Below are positions 36,601 through 49,500 of a DNA stretch of 64,000 nt, piece by piece; the first letter of the stretch is position 1, and each line of letters begins with the position of its first letter. The position numbers and the translations under genes were made by a program. The notes under the pieces were generated by a model. The model searched no databases, was not told the origin of the DNA, and saw only the letters and a list, made by a program, of their open reading frames with translations. Source of the DNA: Amblyornis subalaris (Eukaryota > Chordata > Aves > Passeriformes > Ptilonorhynchidae); contig JACAXG010000028.1 of the NCBI GenBank assembly GCA_018881555.1, forward strand, positions 2,345,143 through 2,409,142, written 5' to 3'.

Positions 36601-39039
36601 CAAGCCTATTCATGCCCAGGCTCCTGTCCTAGCCTCCACTGGCAGCTGCACAGCTCCTGTGGGGAGAGTGATAGTCTTTCCCCACCTGCCCTNGTGGCTT
36701 TGGTCAGATTGAAGGCAGGGAATGCTGAGCTGAGGTGCTGGGCAAGGAGAGGCAGGAGTGGCCCCACANAGAGTTCCAGTGGGATTTGTTCTCTCCTCTA
36801 ACTGCTAAACCTCACTTCAGCCTCTGGCTTCCTGCAGTTTTCAATTGGCTGGTTTGTTTCTCNGTTCTGTAGTAAGATATAATTGTCCTTCCTGGAACAA
36901 CAAAGCTCTGAATTTGGGGAAGAGTCAGGGGATTGTTCCCAGTCACTGCTGCCTGGGTGGACAGCAGGCNCCTGTTCCCCTTGCTGTGGGTCTGGTGGGG
37001 TCAGTGTCGTTCCCAGAGGTGTGTCCCAGCCTGGCAGCCTGGGAGTGACCATCCAGTGTGGTTTTGTTCTGTGATGTCNCAGCTATCGTGTGGAGGAGCC
37101 TCCAGCCTTGGCAGAGCTGCAGAAGAATGAATGGGACCCTGTGGTCGCCTGGGCTGAGAACAGGTGAGAGCTCAAAGGTGTTCCTGGCTGCTTAGGCCCT
37201 GNCCTGCTGAGCTCAGCAGCTCTGGTGCTTGTGACTGCCAGGGCCACAAGCTCTTTTAGCCTTGGGCCTTTTCCCTGTGCTTTGCTAAGCATTTGGGTGA
37301 TCATTCCAGGTACAATGTGACAATTGGCTCCTCGACCAGCATCCTGGGGCCAAACATTCCAGCCAGCACCAAGGAGACCTTTGTCAACCATCTGGCATCC
37401 TACAACATGTGGGCCCTGCAAGGTGAGCGGNGCTGGGCCAGGAACTCTGCTCAGGCTGGGCCAGTGAGGAGGTGGTTCCTCTCCATGGGGCAGGAGAGTG
37501 ACTGTAACGTTTTTCTTCTGCTCAGAGTGTGGAGGTTTAGGTTTTAAATCTGCAGGCCAGGCCCTGACCTGGATTTGTCATGGGTAGGGATTCTCCTCAG
37601 TGCCACTGGTATTCAGGATCTGACTGTGCTGTCCCATGAGCTCCACCTTAGCACAAATAACTTCTTTAATGCCAAACCTTCTAATGATTTAATCCCTAGC
37701 TTTGTTGTTACCAGGAAAAGAAATCAGGCTTAGTACTCCAAAGTGCCCACGCTGTGCACTGTCCTCACTTTTTCATCCTTATATCCCACTTAATCTTGCC
37801 TGAATCATCTGAATGACACCAAAAGATAAAGAAATGAAGTGACGTTTGCTTTGCTCCAGACCTGAATGAGCAGCAGGCAGTGAAACCCACAAAAGACACA
37901 GAAAGCTGGCCTGGATAGATATCTCTCCCCTTTGCACAGGGAAGGGTTGTAGCAGAATAAAAGGAGGTGGTGTCCAGGGCGTGGCCTTTGTCACTGCGGT
38001 GGCCAGGCCAGCACAAGGCTCTGTTCCTGCTGTGAACCACAGATCTGAGTGCCCAGGTGCAGGTGGGAGGATCACTGGCCCTCCCTGAGGGGGTCCCACA
38101 CCCTGCCTGTCTCTTCAGAGCNNGTGAAGATGCTGCTGTAATGCTGCAGAAAACAGCCATGAATCTTGTTTGGTTTGGGTTATTCCCTTCCAGGTATAGA
38201 ATTTGTAATCACCCAGCTGAAATCGCTGATTCTGTCCATGGGCCTGATTGACAGGCACATTACAGTAGAGAAAGCCGTGCTTCTGTCTCGCCTGGAGGAA
38301 GAATACCAGGTAAATTATGTTACAAAACAGCCCTATAATTCAAATAGCAATAATCTCAGCATGACAAATGCATCCCCCACCACAAATAACTGGCAAGGGA
38401 AGTGCCTGCTGTAGCAGGAGACGTTCCACTCCACCAGTCTCCCTGTCTGAGAGCGTTTGGAGCGTGCTGCTGCAGAGCGACACCACGGGCGCAACAGCCC
38501 AGAGTGCTCCCAGGGCTGCCAGTTTCTTTTCACAGAGCCCAGATGGCTGCTTTTCTCCCTCTCTAATCTGAAGTGCAAAGTTGTGGCTGGCTTCTCTTGC
38601 TGTGGGTTATCCAGCCTGGAGGTCTTGGTAGACACCAAGCTACCAAGNTTGCTGGAAATTAGCCTGGTGTGAAGCTCTCCCTGTCCCAAAAGTGGCTGAA
38701 GTTGGGAATCTTTTCATCCTCCTTTAAGAGGCTTTGCCTCAGACCACAGTACAGATGAAGCACATCCTCATCTGGAGATATCCCTGCCTCAGCAGACAAG
38801 GATCAGCTCANTTCCTGGAGGGTTACCTGTGCTTCACAAACATGAGAAGGGAGGCTGAGAGTTCTGAGCTGCTTTAAGCATAATCCATGTTCCTCCTTCA
38901 GATTCGGCGCTGGGGCAACGTGGAGTGGGCCCATGACTACGACCTGTGTGAGCTGCGTGCTCGCACCGCAGCTGGGACTCTCTTTGTTCACCTCTGCTCA
39001 GAGAGCTCGACTGTAAAACACAAGCTGTTGCAGGACTGA
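33696..39039 (+). CDS. ATPAF2: ATPAF2, mitochondrial ATP synthase F1 assembly factor 2
   Basis: Eight exons join in phase to 867 nt (288 aa plus stop; human is 289): 33696-33825, 35138-35182, 35495-35640, 36094-36191, 37083-37163, 37310-37422, 38194-38309 and 38902-39039. The N-terminus ([18 protein letters not shown]) is Arg-rich with no acidic residues, as expected of a mitochondrial presequence. The mature part begins near [15 protein letters not shown] and keeps [53 protein letters not shown] and [20 protein letters not shown]. The Trp of VATEW (residue 93) matches human Trp94, mutated in a known ATP synthase deficiency. ATPAF2 is the ATP12-family chaperone that binds the free F1 alpha subunit in the matrix and prevents aggregation. 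All introns are GT-AG. Confidence 0.96.
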
Positions 39040-39515
39040 GGCAGCTGGGTGGGGCACAGGAAGAAAACGTCCAGCTGGGAATTGCNGGCCTGACCCAGTG
39101 GATGGTAGCCATCCTCCTGCCATCCTGTTTTTCCTGGGATCAGCCTCATGTGCTGTGATTTTGTGGGCAACTCCTCACTTGGATTGCCTGCCGCAGTGCA
39201 GCGCCAGCAGTTTGAGCCCACAAGGAGGAAAGGTCAAGGTGAGCCTCCTCTGCATCNCCAAGCCAGCAGCTCCGTCCTTTCCTGGTGTCTGTAACTCATC
39301 AGAGGAGCTTCCACGGAAGAAACAGCTTCCTGGGCAGGGCACGGCACAGACATACCCAGCATATGCCACATGTCTTCATAGCTGCCAGCTCCTGACACAC
39401 ACTTGTTATGGAAATCTGAAAACAGACTCCACTGCATCTGTTGTTCATCCCTCGGCGTGCCTGTCTGTAACACCGGGGTCTCTGTGTTCCATTAAAGACT
39501 CGCCCTTGTGAGGTA
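39040..39515 (+). other. ATPAF2: ATPAF2 3' untranslated region (inferred)
   Basis: Non-coding sequence after the stop runs to an ATTAAA signal at 39491-39496, followed by a GT-rich stretch (TGTCTTTGTTTT) suited to cleavage near 39515. Confidence 0.6.
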
Positions 39516-40384
39516 CCAAAAGCTGNGTCTTTGTTTTAATCACCAGACTGTGGGGTGGGTCCTGAGCTGCCAAGTCCTGGGCAGGTGCTGGGATGGCTCC
39601 AGGCATTAAAAATCATGGACCAGAGCAGACACTAACTACTGTGTGAACCACTTCATGCAGCTGAGGAGGTAGCAAGGAGACAACTGTGTAGCAAGAGGGG
39701 TGAAACCTGGGCTCCAGCCATCTTCAGAAGCACAGAGCATGATGAGCTGAATCTGTGTTTGACAGGCAGCACCAGCCACAGGGTTTTCTGAGACCATCTC
39801 TCCCTGGTGTGCATACAGAGCCACCCTCTCGTTTAACCTTCCCACCTTCTCCTTGCTGNCTGCCTGGAGCAGCACCGCCCTGGCCAGCACCGTTCCTCAG
39901 AAGCTGCCCACGAGCCAGCATNGCAGCGGCTGTCACCGAGCAAGGAGGGGAATTAATGACTCCTCGCTTGGCTGTCGCGAGCGGCGGCGCGTGAGCTCCT
40001 GCGGAACCATTGATTTCCCTTCCTGCTGGCTGGGGGCTGCTCTGCTCACGCTGCAGAAAGCCGCTTGCGAGAGGTGGTGAGGAGATGAGGCTCCCAGGCA
40101 TACGGAGCCCCCGCCAGCCTTGTGCTTGCTGAGCTGGAAACCTGCTGTTAACTCGGGGGTGGTTTGATGGAGAGCGCTCCTCTCCCGAGCTGCTGCCTCG
40201 TGCCAGCGGCTCACAGGTTCCTGCCACTGTGCTCGCAGGTACCGAAGCTTTCAGGCATGATATGCTACAATGATTTGGTTCAGTCAGCTCACAGCTGATC
40301 CATAACCCCTTGTGACCAGGTCTGAGTTGTCTGCACGGGCTTCGTGCCAACGTGATGGAAGAGACAGAGCTTTGGATGCTTTTC
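39516..40384. other. Intergenic gap between convergent ATPAF2 and DRC3 3' ends
   Basis: Single-copy sequence with no supported ORF and no recognised repeat. The two genes are tail-to-tail, about 0.9 kb apart by their inferred poly(A) sites. Confidence 0.5.
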
Positions 40385-40536
40385 CAGAGTCAAAAAGTAG
40401 CTTTTATTTGCAGCTTATGGTGGGATGGAAGAAAAATGCGTTTGGTCTGAAACATCCCAGGCAGCTTGGGCATAGAGAGGCAGCTGTTCCTGCTGGGGGC
40501 TGTCCTGTGTGCCCCAGCTGAGGCAGCTGCCCAGCC
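40385..40536 (-). other. DRC3: DRC3 3' untranslated region (inferred)
   Basis: A minus-strand AATAAA lies at 40403-40408, giving a short 3'UTR of about 150 nt. Confidence 0.65.
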
Positions 40537-43500
40537 CTATTCTACAGGCTCCGTGTTATCCACCTCCTTCTGGAGAGTGTTGATGTAGCAAGTGATCTTT
40601 TTGATACAGGCGCGGTTTCTGTCGCTCTCGGTTTGGAAAGCCTGAACAGATTGAAACCGAGCAGTGAATCTGCAGGCGTGTCGAGGTCCCTGGAGCACAG
40701 AGGGCTCCAGCAAAGGTCTGGGAGTGCCCCTCTTTGCAGTGTCCCTGCCACTTGGGCCAGACCTGTGTGTGCCCCATCCCCCTGAGCTTGAGGGTCTCTT
40801 ACCTTCTCTGTCACCGAGTTCTGCCACTGGTAGGTGTTGCAGAGCATGTCGCTCTCTCGCTTATCAATCTTGCGCAGGCGGATGTCGTGGGACATGTTGA
40901 CGGCGTTGACAATGGTGTTTTTGTCCACGAGGAGCTGGGAGGTAACGTGACCGGATGAGAGGAGGGGGTGGGCACACAATGAACGAGCAGCACAGCANTG
41001 CTTAGAGGGAGGAATCAGCCCTCTGGCTCAGCCTGGCAAATCCCGAGTCATCGGGATGAATCCAGTGTTTTACCCTTGGCTTCACTATGGTGTAATGGGG
41101 CATTATCCCTTAGTACAGGTGGGGAAACTGAGGCAGCACCCTTGGCCTCACGTGCTGGAGCAGGGAGCTCTGTGCAGGCAGGGCTGCTGTGCAGCTGCTG
41201 TTGAAGCAAGGCTGTATATGCTCCAGCATGCCTGGAAATGGAAAATCACACTTGGAAGGGATTCCTGCACTGCTGGCGCTGGCTGTAAATCTTCATTTTT
41301 GGAGAGTCCCAGCTTCTAATGGAAGCAGNGACTTCCCTCATGGCTCTAAATAGAGGGTGGCTTCACTAACCCGTAATGACTCTCCTCCTGCAGCCAAGTG
41401 CAGCTGTTGGACAAATGAATTCCCTTCTCCATGGGAATGGATGGCAGTGAGGCAAAATGGGTGCGCGGCAGCGGCGCGGAACCGCCGCCATCTGCACAGG
41501 CCATAAAGCAGGAGCTCCCCCGGGGGCTCGNGGGTCTGGCTTGTGTCTGTCAGCTCTTGCTTACCTGGAGTGACAGGGGGCTGGGATAATCTGGACAGAG
41601 CAAAGCCACAGCTAATGCAAACTCANGTAATTTAGCCACTAAATGAAGGAATAATGGAGGCAAAAAGGGCAGCAGCGTTGCTGAGTGGAGCACTGCAATG
41701 ATCTTGGTGCCTTTGGAAAGNCTCCTGGGATCTTTGCTATCACAGCAAGACTGAGGGGCTGATGGAAGGCTCCNTTTGAAATGTCATGTCCTGCCTCCAG
41801 ATCAGCTCATGGGCTGGAGAGATCCAGGGAGGGGTTTTGAAGTCACTGAGGCAAACAGAGCCCCAGTGCAAGAAATTCAGAGCAGTGCTGGGATTCTGCT
41901 GAGGGAGCAGGGAGAGTCTGAACAAAACCAGCTGCAAGTGAATGCAGCAAAGACGCTGCCTGAGTGCCTGGAAATCAGCCAGAGCAGTGAGCTGTGCTGG
42001 AAGCAGGAGGGAGACTTCCTCAGCACCTCTTCTGGGCTGCTGCCACCAGCTCTGGCAGCACCCAGGGAAACCTGCAGTGCGGTTATCCCCTGTCCTAGGC
42101 AGTGGAGATGTCCAGAAGCACCACAGTTCAGCCAAGAGGGAGAGGAGGTTATGCTCGGGTTCAGATATGGCTCTGGCAGCACTGAGCCTCCTGGAAATCC
42201 TGTCCCTTCAGAGAAGAGGCTGTGGCCTCCTTTTCTTGCTGACTCCCTTGCAGAGATGAATTGTTTTGGTGCCCTCACCATTCTNACATCATCTGGGAAA
42301 TCCTCTTCAAGCTCAAAGTTGTCCAGTTTCTCCTGGGTGGCGATGGCAATCTCCATCAGCTTTTCATGGTGTTGGTTTTCCAGGTCCCGGCACTGGGTCA
42401 TCGTACAGAAGATGGTTAAGGAAAAAGCTGACCACACCACTCATCTGTGGAGAGTAAATGACCTCCTGTAACTGGGACTGAGTGTCTGCACAGTGGGATT
42501 CTGCAGGAATGAGCCTGGTTGCCCCCAGAAGCTGCTGGGGTGTTAGGATATCAGGATATACACTTTCAGTTCTTCACTACACATTGAGCGTTATCCCTAC
42601 TGCCAAATATGACACAGGACTGAGAGAGGGCCTAGNTTTGCCAGGGAAATTGGAGGAGGCCTCCAGGTAAAAGCTAAGCTCTGAATGCAGTGCACTTATT
42701 TGCACCAGGCCAACAAACTTCTAGATTTAAAGCAGTGTGACCTGTCACTGCAGTACTTCAGTATTCTCATATAGCTTTTTTTTTCAGAAGACATAAAAAA
42801 CACAAAAATGAACATCATTTAAAGAAATTTCAACAAGAATTGTAGATATTTCATTGGCTGCTATGGCAGGAATGTTCCTAGAAAACTGTCTAACCAGATC
42901 TTCCCTGGGTTTAGTCTCTTCTGCACGGAGAAGAAAGGAAGANTCCCAGCAGAGTGAAAGCTGCCTAAATCCTACTTCCAGCACAGGAGAATTTAGATCT
43001 TTCTGTGCTCCCAGTCTCCACATGAAGAAGTTAGGCACCTTAAATGATTGTTCCTCAAAGCTGGGAAAAGATATTTTCTGTTGATTAAAATAAAAAAAAT
43101 AAAGTTTTTATACTGCTGGCTTATTTTTGGATTTAGAGATGAGGTGTAGGTACATCACTGGGAGGTCCAGGCCAACATACTGTGAAAAGGATATATCCCT
43201 GTAATGTTTTCAATGAATGTTGATGCTCTGACATCAATGCTGCTTTTAAAATCCTGTAATAGTTCCTTAACAGAGGGGGAAAAAGAGGAAATATCACAAT
43301 GAAAACTTGCATAAACATAACAGGGAGTCAGGGAGTCTAGGAGGAATCTACAATTTATTGTAATTTGGACTCACTGCTGTTATTAGCACAGTCAGAAACT
43401 GAACTGCCTGGAGCATTTAAAGTGTTTTCAAAGTGCTGCAAGATTTTCTTCCCTTCTTCAGGGACAGAAAATCAGAATCAGTTTATTGGAGGGAAGTTGA

Positions 43501-46500
43501 CTGAATAATACCTTCACCCAGTGTCTGGAGTAAGCCAGGTGATCCTTTCTTACCCTCACCTAAGCAATGCTTGGAGAGCACTGTATTCCCATACCCTGCC
43601 ATGCTGCAGCCTCCTCGTCTGTATGAAGAGCCTCTTGTAGGAAGCACAACCCCTGCCTGGGCTTTACTGCAGCTTTTGCTTTAGTCCTCAGGAATTAAAA
43701 TTGTGTCTGCCTATTCCCTCTCTCAAAAACGGCTGATGGAGAATCTGTGAAGTGTTGCACTTAAATGTCTCGGTACCTGAATCCTGCAAATCCAGCAGGG
43801 CACACAGGGAGAAATGTTTCTGCTCATCTCATCAGTGACTGCAGATACATGAGGGCCAACTCAGAAAACACTAAAAAGGCACAATCCTGATGCAGTAAGG
43901 ATCCATTTTGAGCTGCTGCTTTCTGCTATCCACACTCAAGAACGTAAACTGCTGCACACAGGCCACAGTTCCTGCCTGCTGATTTTTAAACAGATTACTT
44001 TGGATTTTTTCCTTAAATGAAGATGCACATTAGCAACCCTGCCCTAGTTTTTGAGGAAAAGTCTGGGGACGAAAAGGCAGCTATTATGCAAGCAAATGCA
44101 GTAAGCTGAGCAGGAATGTGTGTAATCTTATAGCAAAGATCAGCTTCAAAGAATGACACCTCTAGAATCCCAAATGCATACCCCATGCTATGCAGTGACT
44201 TGTGCAGACCTATAAAATGATTGCATGACCTTCCTTTCTCTAAAGTGTGTGAAATCAGCTTGGAGAGATGTGAAGGACATACTGCATTCTGCTCTGAGAA
44301 ACAGAAATCTGTTGTAAGGTAGCGATGTCCAGGGCCTGATCTCACCCACATCAACTTTGTGCAGAGAAAAGAATAAGATGGAGACAAAGCATTTTCCTGA
44401 GTGGAACTCCTGTGCCCTCCTCTTTGTGAGTGAGCTGCTACACAGGGGTGCAGTGACAGAAAAGTGACCCCCCCATGTTCTGGCTGTGAGGTCTCACAGG
44501 TGTGTGCTTGGCTCTCACCTCCAGGTCGTTGGATACCAGCGCTTCCAAGGTCATGAGTGCATCCCACAGCTGAAGGATGTCTTCCTTGCACTGGGCTCGT
44601 TTAGACTCAGCAATATCACGGCTCCTGGCATGATGAATCTCATCCAGCCTCTAAACTCAGAGATACATAAATTACTTATAGTTTGTGTTCAGCACTCCAT
44701 TGCAATTTAATTAACTTGTTACATATGTGAGAAAAGTTCCTGCTGCTGATTAGCTGAAATGAAATGTGATGATTCAGGGAAGTCTCCAAATTTACATACT
44801 GGGTACTCGACAGTGCTGAGGTTTGCNACTGCAGGGGGATTGGGAAAACTCTTCCTCATCCTCCACTCAGCAGAAGACTTTGCCCCTTCTATGCTTCCTA
44901 CTTTGGTTCCCTTTCATTTCAAGAAAAAAAAAATTAAATTCTTGACATTGCTGGCTACGAAGAAGAATTAACAATTACTTCAGAGAAAGAAATGCAGGCC
45001 TAAATCCTATCCACTTCATGCCAAGNAGAATCTTGACTGACTTCCAGTAGGGTCAGGATTTAGTATTCTGAATATGGAATACCTATCATTGCCTGCCTTC
45101 CTCTTACAGCAAGGATTTATTGCCCTTCAGAATTATGTATTGACGTCACTTTTGTATCAGACAAGATTTATGTTTTCTTGGATCAAAAAAAAAATCCTCT
45201 TGTGCTGAACAACGTATTATTTTCAAGTCTGTTTAAAATGAGTTAACAATCAATTGTTAAAAAAAGGAGGAAAAATATATGTTTTATTGTGTCTTATCCA
45301 CTTCTCAGAGGGAATGGAACGGGCTGAAGTAAGGAATTCTGTTGAAAACCCCTGCCAAGACTTGTGTCTGGAAATGGAGTGGATTACCCAAACTTTGCAG
45401 TGTTAAAAGGGGGAAGGGGAGAGCAAGGTGTCTTCTTCTCTAATGTAAACAAGTTAGGATGCTCAAAGGGCTCCAGAGTCATTCAAGCTGCACTTCTGGG
45501 AGCAATAACTTCAAAGTTCAAGGCCTTTAATCCTCCGTAGCCAACTTCAGAGAGTGCAGTGATTTTACAGGTTACCCAAGTTTACATGAAAGGATTACAG
45601 CCAGACAAACAGCCCTAAGAACAGCTCACAGACTGCAGTCTGTGGGGGCCTCTGTGCCTTTTGAACTCCTCCAGCACTTTTAAATGATGGGGAAATGCTA
45701 TTAAAACACTGTGTCCACTTCTGATACCAACTCCTCTAATATTTACATGAAAACTGGCACGCTGACCACTGCGACCTGTTCAGAGGATCACAGAATCACA
45801 GAATGGTTTGGGTTGGAAGGGACCTTAAAGATCCTTCAGTTCCAAACCCCTGCCATGGGCAGGCACACCATCCACTATCCCAGGTTCCTCCAAGCCCTGT
45901 CCAACCTGGCCTTGGACACTTCCAGGGATGGGGCAGCCACAGCTTCTCTGGGCAACCTGTGCCAGGGCCTCACCACCTTCACAGGGAAGAATTTCTTCCC
46001 AATATCTAATCTAATTTATTCCTAATATCCCATCTAAGCCTCCCCTCCTTCACCTTAAGGCCATTCCCCCTTGTCCTGTCACTCCATGCCCTTGTAGCCC
46101 AATCCATAGCTGAGCCTGTAAGTCAGAAAATGGTGAGAGGGCAACATCTGGCCTCAGCCANGTTTCTTTGGATTTGNTTTTGGGGTTTTTGTTGTTGTTG
46201 TTGGGGTATCTTTGTTTTTGTAGGTTTTGTGGGGTTTGTTTCNTTGGTTCAGGGTTTTTTTATGGAAGATACAATGAGAATTCAAGTGCAGGTTAACTGA
46301 ATACTCATGTCAACCTTTTGGTTGGAACGAGATGATCTTGAAGGTCCCTTCCAAACCAAGCCACTCTGCAATTCTGTGACTCTGGTAGTGCTGCCAACTC
46401 ATGTCCCAGCTAGAGCTGCTGGATGCAGTTTTCCAGCATGAGTCAGCAAGGTCCAAGGCCCCGGGAGCAGAGTGACTCAGCAGCTGTCAGCCTGTGACAG

Positions 46501-49500
46501 GCACCGAAATAAAAGTGACCTGGTTTCCAGCGGGAGCCAGCGCTCGTGACTCNGCTGGTGTCAGTTGTCAGGGACTTGCTCTCTCAGCTGACAGTGTTAT
46601 CAGGCTTTAGCCCTCCCTTATTTTTTTTCTGTGGAAACAAAATCATGATCCATCTATTATACATGGTTAGAAAGGGATCCAGCTAGAAGCTACGCCCTAA
46701 GCAGCCACAATGGGTGGCTGTAGTTGAGCAGAATGAAAAGAGAGAGTTTCTGCTTTAAAAAGACTAGAAATACATTAAAATAACTTTATCTAATTTTTTT
46801 GGTTATAGGTCTTTGAGCTGTTGTTGACAAAATGAACTGAAGCAGAAAATTACTTGAAAATAAACTGAATACCCTGCAATTTCTTTCCTTTTCTTCCCCA
46901 TTTTTCAATGAAGGAAGCGCTATTGGAGGCTTCAAAGAGAAGGGGAGTAGCAGTAAATATCTATCTAACTATCTATCTATCTATCTATCTATCATATCTA
47001 TCTACAGATATTATAAATCAACTTCATAAAAATATTTAAACTAAAAGAAAGGCTGAGCATTTCCATTTTCTTTACTATTGGTAGCTTTTCTGGATGGGAG
47101 TAGTTTGCCCAAAAGGTAGAAATTTCAATTCCCAATTATTTTCCTGCATAAAGTATTATAAAGCTTTTCACATGATGTTAATGACCTTTTATTAGCTAAC
47201 AAAACAATTTTTCTTTGTATAAATTTATGTGGTAATAAACAGGTAAGGAAATATCAGTGACTGAGCACTGGAAGAGGTTGCCCAGAGAGGTTGTGGAGTC
47301 TTCATCCCTGGAGATATTCAAACATAGTCCTGGGCAGTCTGCTGTGGGTTGTCCTCCTTGACCAGGACCAGATGACTTTCAGAGGTCCCTTCCACCCTCA
47401 AACACTCTGTGATTCTGCCATTAGGGACCAAGNATTGATTCCCATTACAGCAGTGTCAATTCCGAATAATTTTCCTAATTTTGATGGAGTTACCCCCATT
47501 TTCAGTGCAATTAAAAACTGGTGTATGAAGTAGAGAAATCATGTATCAAACAAACAAAAGTATAACATTACCCTTTGGTACTGGTTTTCAAAGTTTGAGA
47601 TTATTTTCTTGCTTTCTTGCTGGTTGACTGTTAGAATTTCATGAAGTCTTTTGTAGAAATTCGAGACCTCAGCTTCTCGTTTTTCATGCTCTTCCAGTCC
47701 ATACTTATACAGGTTCTCACAAACTAAGACAAACTCCTTCCTGTATGTGACAGCAGAGTCAAGGTTTTTTGCTTGTTCAGTGGAGCAACATGTTATGTTC
47801 CTTCTACCTCTGCAAATCTGAGCAACAAGAGCTACAAGCTACTTTCATGTAAACTCTGTGGTTCTTGCTGCGAGCAGGCTGCCAAATATTCTGTCTGGGG
47901 CAGGACTGGGTCACCCATTCACATTTTATGCATAGGATTTTGCTGCCTTAAGGGTATGGAGAAAGCTGTGGCAACTTGAGGGGGGGGNAAAAGCCTTGAG
48001 GAAGAGAAGGAAATACATTCACTTGTCTGACTCTTCTGACACAGCAGCAGAACGAAGCATACAACCCTATCTGTCTTTACAAGTGTGAATACAGTGCCTG
48101 TGTAGTTAATAAATACAGCTCTGGAGCCCACAGCCAAAACACAGAATAAACTACTGACTTGGTAGCATCACAAAAATAACGTCAATTTTTCTTCTGCTAT
48201 TATCTTGGCAATGGAATTGTTTCTGGAGTCTATTGTAGTTAAGCTGTGATGCATTTTTCCCCAACAGTGTAATGCAATTTTAAGGAAGGTCAAGTTACTG
48301 GCCTTGACAATACTCTATTAATCTGAATGAGAAAAGAAAAAAGAAAAGAAGTGTCTGCTTTCTGCTCCCCCGTGTAGGAGCAATGATCAGAAAAATGTGC
48401 TGGCCTGGAAACTTCACGTTGCCAGTTCTGGCAGGTTGTGAGATATGCGACTGGTATCGTTCTGATTAGTCTGTTCCTATCTCCTACCACTTCAATTTCA
48501 ACATGATTTTAGCNACTCTGCTCTCACAATCTCACTGACAGAGATTTATCTTCCAGCTCATTTTAAACTTTAAGTGGATTCCAGACTTAAAGAAAGTACA
48601 AAGTCTTGATTCTTGAAGGGTCAGAAAAGGAGGCGTCGGAAATTGTGTTTGATTCAAGGGAAGGAAAAGGAATATGGTAATTACAATGGTGAGAATTTAA
48701 AACGCTGGGATCTCACGACCTGTTGGGGATAGAAACGAGCGGTTTTACAAATGGGATGTTTCAAGCTGGGCTGGCCAGCTTGCCAGTAATATAAACCATT
48801 TGTTTGGAGCCCTCATATTTCACAAGATATCAAGCCTTAAAGCTGTCAGTGGTCTCACAGCCTTGCAGCGTAATTTTTGGTACCATTCCAAAATTGAACA
48901 CAGACTGTCTCAGATCTTAGATCAATGTAGCTTTCAGCTCTGGACAAAAGCAACAGATGAAGAGTCCCTGTGGATGCACTTCCTTCTTAACTCAAGGCAT
49001 TACCTTTTAGCTGTAGGTATTCCAAACCCAGGAAGGATATGCCTGCAGCAGGTCCTCCACTCCAGGGAGGGAAGCCAGTTTGGCAGCTTCTGTATCCTCT
49101 TCATACAGACTGTCAAACAGGAATGATCCATTCAGGTACTCAACAAAGGCTGTCTTTGAAGAGAAACAGAGCAAAATAAGTAAAATAAAGATGCCAACCT
49201 GCTGCCAGTCCTCAGGATGTGTCTCTCCTATAAGCACCTCACCAGCAGCTGAACATTGGTGCAGACACAGTTATATGAACACAGCAGACACACCAACCAA
49301 GCCATGAAAGCACCTTGCAACTGGAGTGAAACCCATCCCGGGGGCTTTGCTGCTACAACTCTGTAGCCTAAGGATAGAAAACACTGTTCAATCTCATATC
49401 AGATCACAGAATCATAAAATGGTTTGGGTTGGAAGGGACATTAAAGAGCATCTCATTCCACCCCCCTGCCATGGACAGGGACACCTTCCACTATCCCAAG

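Noticed and set aside
42784..43038. Minus-strand segment reading REDLVRQFSRNIPAIAANEI as the missing DRC3 exon
   Set aside because: Only F-x-RNI matches the human exon; the phase-0 acceptor lacks a good pyrimidine tract and no consensus donor follows. Left unannotated.
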